Positions 9,801-24,800 of a stretch of DNA of 64,000 bases are shown one piece after another. Each line of letters begins with the position of its first letter. Position 1 is the first letter of the stretch. Below the pieces are notes generated by a model. It was not told where the DNA came from. It worked only from the letters and a program-made list of their open reading frames with translations, and searched no databases. The DNA lies in NCBI RefSeq assembly GCF_026914265.1, contig NC_069136.1:21234715-21298714 (forward strand). The letters run 5' to 3'. Both the position numbers and the translations under genes were made by a program. This stretch comes from Mya arenaria. Taxonomy: Eukaryota; Mollusca; Bivalvia; Myida; Myidae.

Positions 9801-12800
9801 CTTATTCCTCACAACAGGTTCATCTTTAACCTTGTGCCTCTCAACATGATCTGCGTTAAACTTGTGCCTCTCAACAGGTTCATCGTTAACCTTGTGCCTC
9901 TCGACAGGGTCTTCGTTAACCTTGTACCTCAAAAACATGGTCATCGTTAACCTTGTGCCTCTCAACAGGGTATTCGTTAACCTTGTACCTCTCAACAGGG
10001 TCTTCGTTAACCTTGGACCTCAAAATCAGGGTCATCGTTAACCTTGTGCCTCTCAACAGGGTCTTCGTTAACCTTATGCCTCTCAAAGGGTCTTCGTTAA
10101 CCTTGTACCTCAACAACAGAGTCATCGTTAACCTTGTGCCTATCAACAGGGTATTCGTTAACCTTGTACCTCACAACGGGGTCATCGTTAACCTTGTACA
10201 TCACATCAGGGTCATCGTTAACCTTGTGCCTCACAACAGGGTCTTTGTTAATCTTGTGCCTCACAACAGGGTCTTTGTTAACCCTGTGCCTCTCAACAGG
10301 GTATTCGTTAACCTTGTGCCTCACAACACGGTCTTTGTTAACCTTGTCCCTCTCAACAGGGTCTTTGTTAACCTTGTGCCTCTCAACAGGGTCATCGTTA
10401 ACCTTGTGTCTCTCAACAGGGTCATCGTTAACCTTGTATCTCTCAACAGGGTATTCGTTAACATTTTGCCTCACAACAGGCTCTTTGTTAAACTTGTGCC
10501 TTCAAACCGGGCATGATTTAACCTTGTGCCTCACGACAGGGTCATTGTTTACCTTGTGCCTCTCAAAAGCGTGTTCGTAAGCAAAAATACTTGTAAAAAT
10601 GTGTGCACAAACCTTCCTTTCGTGGATCTCGGGTGGAGTGTGGGTTATTTAGTTTATGCCTTCTTAGATTTATAACGACGCATGCTGCAATGAGGATGAT
10701 AACCGGCACTGCTGTTCCGATCACAACACCAATAATTAAACCCACGATGGTTTTATCATCATCTATGATAGGCGGAGGAGCAATGTACGTATGATTTGTT
10801 CTTCCGTTGAAGGAAATGTTAAATCCTGTGAAAGGAAAAAAGGCGATTGTCTAAAACTATTGCGCTTTGGAAACATTTATGTCATCTGATGCCAGGTTTG
10901 GTCAGTTTCTATAACTTCCTTACGTACATAAATTACGACATAATTGTACTTTATCTTACCGTCATACTTACCATTTGCTATTACTATTGACACAATATTA
11001 GACATAGCTCCCTCATTTCCAACCTCATCCAAAGCTCTAATGCCCAAAAAGGCTGTCTCGTTAAATTCTTTTTCAGCTGTTACAGAAATATCGACAGTCT
11101 CGTCTTCGCCTGAGTCTCTAGGGTAAAGGTTTTGTTGACCAATGTCCAGAGCTTGCGCATTTCCAAAATTATTTAACAAACTGTCTAAGTCGTTTGCATA
11201 GCGGAATTGATAAGTTGTTGCTGAAATAAAAAGGTAACTAATTATCCAACTTCATTGTGATTTTAATACTCGTTTTACACTTTCTTTAATTAAAAGAAAT
11301 TATGTTAAGTAGAAATGATTTAAGTTAACCTCAAATAAAGTATTCAGTGGCAACACTTATTCATGTGTTATGTCAATGAGAGCCTATAAATGCGTTCATG
11401 TTACCACTTGGAATACGAGGGGAAAAGGCCATGGTGCGTATTGTTACAGCATTATAGTATAATTGAACATGTTAATATTACCTGCTGTTGTAACTAGGGT
11501 AAATAAGGTGAGCATGCCAAATATCATACCATTAACAAACATACCGTGTAGGTATTGGGTACACTAGTTTTGTCATGATCTAATGCATGTATTGCAGTTT
11601 CTGTGTCTGATTTTCTATCCTAAATGTTATGTACGATTCACACAAAATAAAATTTTGTTTAACTAAGTATTTTAACAACAAAATGATCAAGATTGGTCGT
11701 TCTTAACGTGGGCGTTTTGATTATCTTACAAAAATATACAAGCATGGTACCTTGGCCAGTGTATCTGTCGTCACCTGTTGCTGTCCAGCGTATTGTAAAA
11801 TGTCGGGTGTTTCCATTCGTTTCCACATCTTCTATTCTGAGATCAGTAATCTTTCCCGGGGAAGTAGTATCCCCTATTGTTGTTGGAGATAAATTGGCAT
11901 CCTCAACAAGTGAAAACCTTTCAAACCTTTCCTCAATAACGATTTCTTCAAACGCGTCTGAATAATAAGTTTCACTGGTTGAAACATAATCATAGTACGT
12001 TTAATTTACAATTGGATAACATGAATACAACACAATTACGGATAGCGTCGGAACTGTAAAATCTATTAAAGGAGGCCTATTCATGTTGAGATTAACGGGC
12101 ATAACTGTCCGCATAGCAATACTTTTTGAACGTAAAAGACTCCCACTACAATTCAACATATTACATTTTACGATTGGAACACAAAGTACAACCAAGTCAA
12201 TGTGCCGTTTGTATAACCTGTTTATAAGTGAGTTGAGTAATTACCTGGGTTTAACGTTGCGGCTCCGACAATGCCAGTCACAATAATGATTGAATTTGCC
12301 TTCACAGTGACGCGGGTTTCACTCCGGCCTTCTTTGGGACATGTAAACTGTCCTGTATAAGTTCCGTCGCCTGCTGTAATGTCTTTACCTAAATAAGTTA
12401 GAAGCTATATCATTTGTGGTTCAAATGAACCATTAGGACGAATAAAAGATTCTTCACAATAATAAACCACTTAAGCATGTGCTACAGGCAGTGGTCATAA
12501 GTCATTAGTCTCTTACTATTGCTATCAGATGCATTTATTGTTTCAACGTTAAAGAATTTATTCATAGGACCTGGCGCCATTTAAGGACATTGTTGAAGTC
12601 GCATTTTGTACATTTTAAACAGGTAAAATGCTTAGAATTGTAACCTTTTCCATTGTCCCGTAAAATTACAAAACATGATCCAGACGTGGCGACGACGTTT
12701 GCATTCAAAACAGGAGCATTCCCCTTCAATACGTCCGTATAAACCACGTCGTCGGAGAAACGGGTCGTTACGGTAACTTGATGGTTATCCTTTGATTTAG

Positions 12801-15800
12801 ATTTCACATCGTACTCCCAATTTATAGCTGTATCAGGCTTGGTTTTAACAACAACAAAATATGTCCCTTTCTGAAAATATATGGTAAAGACACATAACGA
12901 CGGCTCTTGGGATGAATTAACAATATTATTTCGTTGAAACTATGTGTAACTTTAATGCAGACTTTCGCCTCGTCCTGTTCCTTAACGTTTCGTCATGGAA
13001 CTTAGTCTTAACCTTATTTCTTTTCAAAATATTGTAAACATGTACGTATCATTAGTAGCAAAACCTCTGAAGCGAAAGCCTAGAAATTAATGCCGTTACG
13101 TAAGCTATCAGAAATTCAAACAATAAAAACAGTTGACATGCATCACATTTGGTATTGTAAATACCTATGAAATAGTCCTCACCTGAAACAAGAACAACGA
13201 TAATATTACTTTGTATGGAAAGTAAGTCAATAAACGCATTATAGAAAGTTGAACTTACTGTTAATTTTCCAGTCAACCGTGCCATAATCGGTGTCTCACT
13301 TATATTTAAACTTTTCTCAAGTAAGCCCTCCTCTCCTCTTATTTCAAAGTCAAAGTGTAGGCCAGGGTTGCTTGGAAATATGACAACTGTTGTGTTTAAA
13401 CCCATCCCACCATCGATAGTGAAATTAAAATTCAACACGCTGCTATTCCTTAACGTCCCTGATCTCATCTACAAGACACAATGATTTTAAACCTAAAACA
13501 AACCATTGCAGCACGAGTCCGTACCCCTTGCAATGTATGCGTCACATTGTAGAATTTGTCATAATTTATATGTATATAACATTGATGTTTAAATCTTAAA
13601 TTGTAAATAAGTGTTAAGTGCTTCATTCCTTTCGTATAAACAGAAAACGAGCGTTTAGATCATTTTTTCAACAATATAAGTGTTGCTCCAAATGGCTTTA
13701 GGTACGGGTGCGTGTACATGTGGACTAACTTTATTTTACTGCGATAACCATGTCTGCATGCAATACACATTTTTAGAATTACTCATACAAAGACAAGAGG
13801 AAATTTGTTTATGGTAGTATCAAAAAAGCGTCAATAAACTGTATCACCTTCACCCTACCACAAAGGATACCACTTTAACAATGGACAATTACTAAAAGAA
13901 TACAGCACCCAGAGTGCTAGTTCTAATGCATTGCACTTCTCCTAATGAAATCTTTCTGATATGTATATGCAGTTTGAGGTAAACTCCTCAACGATTTCAC
14001 GTTATGCTCCGGACAAAAATAGATAACTATGAACATAAACAAAGATCATTTTAAAAACTGCATTCAGAATGATGGTTCCTGAGCACTGCACTTCTATCTG
14101 TATATAAAATTTGAATTAATACCTTAAGGGCATTTTAAGATTTGCCCGGAACAAAAATAGGTATGAAAATTAATAAAGGTAATAACTAAAAACATGCTGC
14201 ACCATAAAAACTTAAACTTTTCAAGTTACGCTCTAGACAAAGATTCTCGGAATCCACAGGCACTTTCCCACACACATACACACGCCTACATCACTATTCC
14301 CTTTCGAAGGTGGCAACTATACATAGGCGAAAGAGAAGTTAGGTATCCAAGTATGAAAGAGCGAGCAGAAGCAGGATTACGTCATTCGCATATACTAGAA
14401 TACTAGTATGTGGTTTTCGCAACTTCTCTATTTACCAATTTTTAACAGATATCATACCTCCTCCGATTTACATCCGCCCCCGGTCATACTGTTCGACAAT
14501 GCTTTGGATAAGACAGAAACAAACGTAATATTTCCTCCAATCTCCAGAAAAAGACTTTTTCCACCAGTAATTTTCGAAACGTCGGCGAGTCGTACAGAAG
14601 ACTGGTTTGAGATAGCGACTGTGTGTATGAGTATACCAAGATCTTTCGCTCTGTTTGCTTGCTCTGTTATTGTTAAATTGTTCGTCGTCTCTTCGCCATC
14701 AGACATAAGAATAATCTCAGAATGTTTTGAGGACGTGGGAAAGGTTTTTATGATTTCCTGAAGAAAAACTATATGTAAGTTGTGGTCTGTAATTTTGTGT
14801 TTATATTAGCACCTTAACTAACTTTCGGTTGCCATATTAGTTTTTCTTTACACTTAACATTACTTCCTTCTTTTTAGAATAGAAACTGCATCTTACAACT
14901 GTATAACCAATAAAAGCAAAACCCTATTTTTATTTTAAGCACTTTTTCAATTCTTAAAAAAACAATTTATATATATTGCTTATTATGTAATTCCTAACGT
15001 TTTTGGTCTCTTTCTGACAAACTTATTTAATAATTATACATATAATAGTAATGTTCTGATAAAATCTTTCTTATAGCAAAAAAATGAAAAGCAAGAATGC
15101 TTTTAATAATTTAATAGACAAATCAACATTGAGAGATTGAACTCTTACATCTATAGCAAGCTTCAGTCCACATCCGATACATGTACCGCCATCGGGAATC
15201 GTTGGAAGAGCATCAACTAGAGCAGCCCTCGTGGCTTCACTATCGACCTTAGTAATAGCTGTAGAATGAGGGCGGTATTTGTTTTATTTTAAAAAATTTC
15301 AGCAATAAATTCGATTTTAAATTTTATGTGTTTATGCCTGGTTGTTAAAGAATAAACATAGGCTGTTGGCAATACAAATTGTGTTTTTTATGTGTTCAGT
15401 TATTTAAGCAGGCAGTTGTTGGTTGATGTCGTTTCTATTAAGTGTACGTAAAGTCAATGCACTCATTCCAGTGCAAAACAGATTCATGGTTGGGAAATTT
15501 GATATAATGATCCAATTTAATCTGCGGAATATCTCGTTACAAATTGTTTTCACATTGGTCTTCATATGATAAAATAAGGCTGATTCATTATGATCAGATT
15601 GGGTGAAATCGTACAACATGTTCAAAACCATAACAACGAAACCTAAAAGATGCACTTCACCTTTCCTGACAGATGCGCTTGAATCAAACCACACGATTCC
15701 GAGGTAGCTATCGGCACAAATCTCCTCTTCACTTTCTATTATGTATTTTCCAGTTTCATGCAAGCGTACTATCCTCATTGGGGAGTCCTGTATGAAAAGA

Positions 15801-18800
15801 TATACCCATTTTTGGCAGTGGCCACATACAGCGCGAGTCTCAAATTGACTGTCATTTAGTGTTTTATTCTTATTAGTTTTTAAGAAAATTAGTGCTACTA
15901 AAAAAGGGGGCATACATTTTTTAAACTGTTTATCCCATCAGGCTGGGCAAAGGACACACCCTGAGGATATTGATAAAAATATCTTATGTTATCTTAAACC
16001 TGCTCCTGGTGTATAGAGATTTGCCAAAATCACTGGTATGGGAAATGTTTGGTGTATATAAATCTTAACCAGTTAAACCAGCTAGATATGTAACTGTGAC
16101 TGCGGTCCGACCTGGTCTGTCGAAAATTCAAAACCCCAATGTTATAATCTAACCCTCTTTCTAACGTCCCCTTTGTACCCATAAACTCGTGCAAAAACAT
16201 GTAATGAATTATGTTTAACAACGGGAATCTAATATAGACCTCATACCAATTCCATACTGCCAGATTTATCCAGGACAAACACCTTTCTGCTCTTTGTTTC
16301 TTGTGAAACGGTGAATACTGGTGTAGTGTCGGTGTGTATGGGGAGACGTTCACTGTGGACTACAATTAAAACGAATAGCATTTTAAACATTACCCTTGTA
16401 TTTTCTGCAAAGAAAATATGGAGTTTATAATGCAAAATTCACATTGCTTTGAAACGACATTGTTAATTCGATTGATGCTATTTCATATTGCAAGCTCGAT
16501 ACCATTTGCCAATTGTACACGACGTTGTATGTATCGTTTGTTTTATTTCTCAATGTTAAACGCCGAAACAAACCTTACTTTCCTTACTTTCACCTTACAT
16601 TGTATAATCGACAGAGAAATCCCTAATGTGCTTCATGGAAATTATTATTTAGACTAGGTCATTCAAGATCGCATGAATGACCCTCGAAATGAACTTCAAT
16701 CAGTAAATTGTGATATACCTCCAGTAAAATCAGAATGTTCCCTCATGACAGCCCACACGCTCTTGTGATCACAGTACAGGTTCTGCTTGTTTGTTGCAAG
16801 TTTGTTGTGTCTTTTCGCTACAGGTGTATCTTCGCTGTCGTCACAAAACAGGTCCAGCTGAAATAGAAAGTAAATGCCATCTAGCCCAAATTACAATATT
16901 AAAACAACAACCTTTTGCTATTACAAAACCGCGTTAAACCGCGTTTAAACGCTTTATATCACATAAAATGTTGGACCCATTGTTCACATTCCGCTTATAG
17001 TACATATTGATAAGTGACTATAACAATGAGCTAGACTGTTTTAGTATCCAACAAAAACATAATGAAGTCAGGTACCCATATTTAACAAAACTATTTGTAT
17101 GCAACCATACACTCCTGAACAGCTCTATAACATACTTGGTCCACGAATTGGTTGTCCATAATGGACGCCCCTGCTACCGATTGTGTAAGATCAGGACAGA
17201 ATCGACAACCGGGGTGGATAAGTCGTTTTGAATCATTTGTATGACACCACGAACTAGCCTTACAATTAGTACCGAACCCCACACGACCTTGAACGTTTTC
17301 ACTGCAGCTGAAGTGGAAATAAATTGGTGTCAATGCGCCCTAGGATACTGATATGTCATTTGTATTCCACCATTAGCTTGATTGCAGTCAGGACCAACCA
17401 ACGGCCTTGAAAGTTTTCAATGAAGGTGAAGCGTAAATGGGTTTAATATCACACCACGGGCAAGCCTTACAGTCAGTGTAGATGCAAACACAAACTGAAA
17501 CGTTGTTAGTATCACACCATGGACAAGACTTACAGCCAGTATAGAACCCAACTCGGCCTTGGACGTTGACACTGCAGCTGAAATGGAAACTAGTTAGTAT
17601 CACACCATGGACAAGACTTACAGCCAGTATAGAACCCCACTCAGCCTTGGACGTTCGCACTGCAGCTGAAATGGAAACTAGTTAGTATCACACCATGGAC
17701 AAGACTTACAGCCAGTACAGAACCCCACTCGGCCTTGGACGTTCGCACTGCAGCTGAAATGAAAACTAGTTAGTATCACACCATGGGCTAGCCTTACTGT
17801 TAGTACAGAACCCCACGTGGCATTCGACGTTCTGCAGCTGAAATGGAAACTAGTTAGTATCACACCATGGGCTAGCCTTATTGTTAGTACAGAACACGAC
17901 TCGGCCTTGGATATTCTCATTGCAGCTGAAATGGAAACTAGTTAGTATCACACCATGGACTAGCCTTATTGTTAGTACAGAACACCACACGGCCTTGGAT
18001 ATTCTCACTGCAGCTGAAATGAACACTAGTTAATATCACACCACGGGCTACCTTTAAAGTCAGTACAGAACCCCGCGTGGCCTTGGACGTTCTCATTGCA
18101 GCTGAAATGGAAACTAGTTAGTATCACACCATGGGCTAGCCTAACTGTTATTACAGAACCCCACGTGGCCTTGGACGTTCTCACTGCAGCTGAAATGGAA
18201 ACTAGGTAGTATCACACCATGGACAAGACTAACAGCCAGTACAGAACCCCACTCGGCCTTGGACGTTCGAACTGCAGCTGAAATGGATACTAGTTAGTAT
18301 CACACAATGGGCTAGCCTTAATGTTAGCACAGAATCCCACTCGGCCTTGGACGTTCCCACTGCAGCTGAAATGGAAATTAGTTAGTATCACACCATGGGC
18401 TAGCCTTACTGTCAGTACAGAACCCCACTCGGCCTTGGATGTTCTCATTGCTGCTGAAATGAACACTAGTTAGTATCATACCATGGGCTAACTTTATTGT
18501 TAGTACAGAACACGACTCGGCCTTGGATGTTCTCACTGCAGCTGAAATGAACACTAGTTAGTATCACACCACGGGCTAGCCTTATTGTTAAGTACAGAAC
18601 CCCACTCGGCCTTGGATGTTCTCACTGCAGCTGAAATGAACACTAGGTAGTATCACACCATGGGCTACCTTTAAAGTCAGTACAGAACCCCACGTGGCCT
18701 TGGACGTTCTCACTGCAGCTGAAATGGAAACTAGTTAGTATCACACCATGGGCTAGCCTTACTGTTATTACAGAACCCCACGTGGCCGTGGACGTTCTCA

Positions 18801-21800
18801 CTGCTGCTGTAATGGAAACTAGGTAGTATCACACCATGGACAAGACTTACAGCCAGTACAGAACCCCACCGGCCTTGTACGTTCTCACTGCAGCTGAAAT
18901 AGAAAGAAACTAGTTAGTATCACATCATGGGCTAGCCTTATTGTTAGTACAGAACCCCACGTGGGCTTGGACGTTCTCATTGCAGCTGAAATGGAAACTA
19001 GTTAGTATCACACCATGGGCTAGCCTTACTGTTAGTACAGAACCCCACTCGGCCTTGGACGTTCTCACTGCAGCTGAAATAGAAAGAAACTAGTTAGTAT
19101 CACACCATGGGCTAGCCTTATTGTTAGTACAGAACCCCACGTGGGCTTGGACGTTCTCATTGCAGCTGAAATGGAAACTAGTTAGTATCACACCATGGGC
19201 TAGCCTTACTGTTAGTACAGAACCCCACGTGGCCTTTGATGTTCTCACTGCAGCTGAAATGGAAATTACTTAGTATCACAAGATGAGCAAGACTTGCATT
19301 CAGTACAGAATTCGACACGGCCTGCAGCTGAAGTGGAAATAAGTATTGATAATCATAATACATTCATCTAAAGTTGAATCATGTGCCATCCCACATTGAC
19401 TTTATTCACATTTCATCGACTTACGATTAGACTCAGTTAAGAGGTATATACTACTCCTGTTACCGTGTGGGTTTCCACTTCCCTCCAGCTTGGTAGAAAT
19501 GCCCTTTGGCTTCCTCATCGGTACCATATTCCGGAAACACGCCCCACCGTAGCTGTGCCCATTCGTGAACGATAACGTTCTCTGTGAAAAGTTGTTTCAA
19601 CATGATTAAGCCAAAGATTCAATTAGACCTTTCGGGATAAAAAGCGACGCTCTTTTAAAAATCATGAAAACAACTTTCCCGATGTAAAGAATAATGCGTA
19701 TCATATCACCCAAGGTAAGACACAAACATTCAAAAAACATGTACGTACAATTTTCCTTCCATTAGTAATATAATAATAACAATGTTTTCTTTATTGTTTT
19801 TATGTGCACTCGTCTCGTTTTTCCACTAGCAATTGTATAATGAAATGCCTTTCTTATCGCTTTTGTTATTTATTTACTGCTTTGAGAAAATCTTATTAAG
19901 TCTGTTTTGGCACACAATAGTGTCAAATAATAATTTTGTTATTTTATCGCCTTTCCTTGTTTCATATTTTCTATGCCATCCGTCCGTTGCACATTTAAGG
20001 TGTTTCATGCACAATGCAGCTTTAAATGATATCAGTAGTGATGGTATAATTCCAAAAATTGAACTCCTTTGAAAATGCGACAACGCGAAGGGCGAAAATG
20101 AAAGAAAAAAAATCGTGTTGACATTTTTTCACGTCCTGGTTGACAGAGAAGGAGTATTTGCGCTAAAATGATTGTGTACGAATTTTTCATTGCAATTAAA
20201 ATTCACATGGAACATTTCAGTTTCATTCCAATCCAGCCCCCTCGTAGTGTCTTACCGTGTTTTCCAAAATCAGTCCTGGATGTGTTCTTGACGAATGACA
20301 AGGGGAGATAAGTGTACGTTCCTCCTTTTCCACAAATATCATTACCAAATGTCCTCGGGGTTATCAGTTGTCCGTCTTCTATCTGCAATGAAACTAATTT
20401 GAAACCGATGCGGATTAATTGTAAAACAAGTCTTGCCGAAAGTCATCGAGGTAGTCATCTGCATGTCTCATCTGATGATAACACAAACCTACAAAACTGC
20501 ATCCTTCATGCGTTTTACTTTTTATGACAAGGAACTGATCTGAAAGACATTGATATTAAACGTGCTTATCTGTGTGTTGTTACCTTGAAGTATCCGCGCT
20601 CGGACTGTTGGACTGGCTGGGCGTCTCTCTGTGGTGTCCAGGATCTTGGAACGACGATGTTGATTTCACCAAAATACACGCGCTGTTCCGTAGCCCTAAA
20701 CAGCAATCGTGATGCGGCAGTAAAGATATCCTAGAAAATTGAAAATGTTAGACCACTTACGACTCTACGAGCAATATTGCAAAAAGTATGCGACGGAAGT
20801 TGATTGAGGACATATTTTTATAATGGTTTTGCTCAATGATCGTTTTTGATCTGTATAGATGTTTGTTAGTGATCAAAAGCCAGACCTTAACAGGTGATGT
20901 CATGTTTTATTCATCTGTAAGGTTTACAAATGCATGCTTGGACCCAGTATTCATTGTATAGATACGAATGCGGTCAAGTGTTGATTCTTTTTTATCAGTG
21001 CAGGATGAGAACTATAACATTTCATTGAAAGGTGTCATTTGTGACGAACATGTATCCGACATCTCATTTAAAGTAAGTTGGGTTGTTCACAAAAAAAGTA
21101 AATGATTCGTTTAAATTTAAACCAAAACAGCTTAACAAAGTCCAATACTTAAAGATTAAAAGGTTTCAAAATTTTGTTTTTATGAAGTTTTGATGTCGAA
21201 ACTTTATTTTAACAAATATCCAATGCAATATTTATTCCTGTAATCAGTTTCCAAGTTAATAAGTTTTGTATTCAAAGAACTCCGCTCATGAGAAAATGAA
21301 AGCATCAGTATATGGGACAAGGAAATTCATATTAAGAGCTATGCTATTTTGGTAACATAGTGAGCTGAGCACATTTTACAAAGGAAGTATATGTCGGATA
21401 TTTCTTGAAATTCCTTTTGCATTTTTCGGAATGTCTTCAGACAATAAGATTATGTGTTTTTGTAAATATGTTCCAGACAATCCGATCAACATTGTCGTGT
21501 GGCTTTTTGAATAACAGTATTAGTTAGAATAGTGGAAAAAGTGACTTAAATTAACTTCCAATATTACAATAAAGAATACAGGGACAAGCCCAGTAGTCAA
21601 AAATTCAATAACAAATCCTGTTTAAAGGCACAAGGCCCAGACGGCAATGATCACGAGACACAAACGAATACAATCATACGAGTTACAATAAATGCAAATA
21701 AAACAACATCCGATTAAAGTTTACAAACATCGAATATAAAAACGCATTTACGAACTGGTATACAGGCATTGATTAACAAAGAAAATCCATGCCATTTTAT

Positions 21801-24800
21801 AATAAATAGATCAGTATTGCAACACATCAATATTTTTTATTAAAAGATGTTACCTTCTGTGACCCAATGTGTTATATTATATTAAGACTTCATTAAAAAG
21901 GTTGACAAACGTCCAAATATTACTAGTAGAATAGTCTTAAATCTGTATAGATATATTCGATTCAATGTCAGAAGTACCAAATGTATTATGCATTCTTAAC
22001 ATTCCATAGTCTTGTCGTATTGATTTTTGCCACCAATAAAATCAGGAAAACAAAATGTAGAATTAAACAAGCCTAACTTACTAACAAGTTACGTTCATAG
22101 TTTACTTAAAGATGCACTATTACTCCTAAAAAGATTTAGCCCAATAGATACAATTATTTAAATATACATGTACTAGAAAACATTTATGCATGTCGAAAGC
22201 AATGGTTCTTATAAAGAATTCCGTGTTGAATTCGAAGTTATTGTGCAGAAAACACGGTATTTCTACCTCATGAGACTATAGTAGATAACTTTAAATATTT
22301 AAGCGTTCACCAATCATTTAATTTATTTATTTTGGTTTCAGCTATTTAATACACTGTTACAATCTTGATATCAGTATTAATATTTTCCATCAATGCATTA
22401 TTTAGTAAGTTGTTCAAGATTTGTCATTCAAAATTTATGTTTGTTATACATGTGTATGTATTGATTTTGAATAAAAGTGTCACTTTAAGTAATTAATACT
22501 GTGAGGCTGGCTAGTGTATTGGATTCCAAAACATTCAAACAACCACACTGTTTGTTCGATTATCAACCGGATCTAGTTTGAAAATACGATTAAAGCATTA
22601 TGCACACTTGCACATGCAACACCACTGCATAATAAGGAGTGAGTGTGTGTCAAAATGATTATTTAATTTGAAGGGGACGAACGGCCGAACTTAAAGAAAT
22701 TAAAGAAACACGAAATATACCAGACAACATAACTATCTAGCATCTATGTCCCATGGTACGTTGATACAACGAACTAAGAAAAAACATCAATTTATAATCT
22801 TATACAAAGTACGTCTTCCACCTTTTGAAAACAATATTTTGATATGTTAGTAAATTAGTGATAATTAACTCAAGATTACCTTTATTCTGTCGATTAAGCT
22901 TTGATCTTCGGTCACAAGATCATGAACAGCGACGTATATCCCTTCATATCTATTGTCTTTTAATGTAACACCATAACAAACCCCTATGAAGAAAGCCAAA
23001 GCAAACAAAACGCGCATGATGAAGCGATATTCTTTCTAAAATGATTGTAAAGGGCAGTCACATTTACCTTGAGCGGAAAAAATATGGGTATAATATTACA
23101 AAATACTCTTCGCTTCTTATTAATGCCGGAAGATCAGTGTTTAATGCAAATACGAACAATACATGATTATTTGTCAAACAGACATCTGACTCAGATGTTC
23201 TTATGGTGAAATGTGGATGCGCTCTAATCTGACTTTAACTTGAGTGTTATATTACTCCTTATTTAAGGATGAAGTCTAGTTGCATATGTGTCCGCCATGC
23301 ATTTAATGTCGTAGGTCCGATCCCAGCCAGGGAAATGTTCTCCATTGGGCCCAGTAAAACGTATATTTCATATTTTCAAAGCCAAAATAATACGAAAAAT
23401 ACTTTTTTGAATGAAATTCTCTCTGAGTGAAATTGCTATGTCCATGCTCCAAAAAAACAACAGTAAGTTTGGAATATCAATCAGAAACCAAATGAAAATG
23501 ATTTCTCAGTACCCAAGCATAGTGAATTAGAAAAACCTGCAGTGGGGTTTTAGAATTAATTCAGAAAAAAAATGATTCAAAACGTTTCCGAGTAGCAACA
23601 TATTCCGTTATAGCCTATATTGAATTCGGTAAGAGTAATATAACGTCTATAGGTCCTATCTTTCTTTGCGAGGTCTTTGAGCCGCCTTGAAGAGCAGCCA
23701 CCGCGGCGGATTTCCTGGCAACGAAAGTTGATATAACCTCTTGCACTTAAATGATGCATGTGTATGGTAAGTTTAATTTACATGATGCGCCTTTAAAATG
23801 GCAATTTAATTTAATTTGAATAGTTTATGATCGATAAACCAGTTTTACATAAAATGTCACGTTTATGAAAAAGAAATCATACATACGAATTTCAGATGAT
23901 TAAATTAATTAATAAGAGGCGTGTTTAAGTATGACTATTCCATTAAACATAAAATATGAATTCCCATCTACCTTCCCTATTATTCAGGGAAAATTACTAA
24001 TCGTAATTATACTCTATAGTCATGCAAGTTGTTTGGTTATTATTCGTTTAATAAATGAGCATGTTAAAGATAGTTTCGGGGTTTTTTTACGTGACAAAAA
24101 ACAATCAACCTTATAAAATGTGTTTGGTCATATGTTATACCATTCTTAAAAAGACCCCACCCCAACACTCATAATTTTGATTGACTTAAGATGGAGGTAA
24201 GATTATGCATTTTATGAAAATATATAGAAGTCATACTCTGCATTCGCTCAAAAATAGCTGACTTTTTCTTCGAAGTTATCGTTCTCCATACGACAATATA
24301 GACAATTGGGAAGGTAGTGTGTAATATAAATGGGGAAATCAACAACAACAATCTGTTTGGCTACTGTAAAATGTATTCACTCCAGAGTGTAATCATGTTG
24401 TTTATTCCTGAACCGGTATTCATTACATATATTTAGCCATTTACCTGATTTAAGTTTATTAGGAAATTACTTATTTTATCAATTTATTGTGTAAATACCA
24501 GTCGTGTTTTTTTTAAATCATATTAGTATTATTATATGTTAAAAACAGAAAGTGTTACTTCAATGAATGTGTCAACAGAAACTGAATAATCAATGTTATG
24601 TTGAATGTTAATGGCTCGAAGAAAACATGATAAAATGCAAGATTATATTTTCCCCAGCAAATCCTTAAAAATCAAGAATAAATTCAATACAACTGACTGG
24701 ATATTTAGGGGTCGTGCTTTAATTATTACCCCTAAGCCGCAACATGCACCCATGACAAATGGGTTTCCTCCTGGAACTTCGGTTTCCCCCACATCACAAG

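Noticed and set aside
7038..10571. Resemblance to a CRISPR array
   Set aside because: Repeat units are contiguous with no unique spacers, and the genome is eukaryotic.
11958..11975. Alternative CCAG acceptor for exon 14
   Set aside because: Using it in the required phase gives an in-frame TAG within the exon, while the TTATTATTCAG acceptor keeps a proper FNIII frame.
15404..15913. A 169-codon minus-strand open frame taken as one gene
   Set aside because: Only its middle part (15661-15787) is coding; it is exon 8 read through both splice sites into intron.
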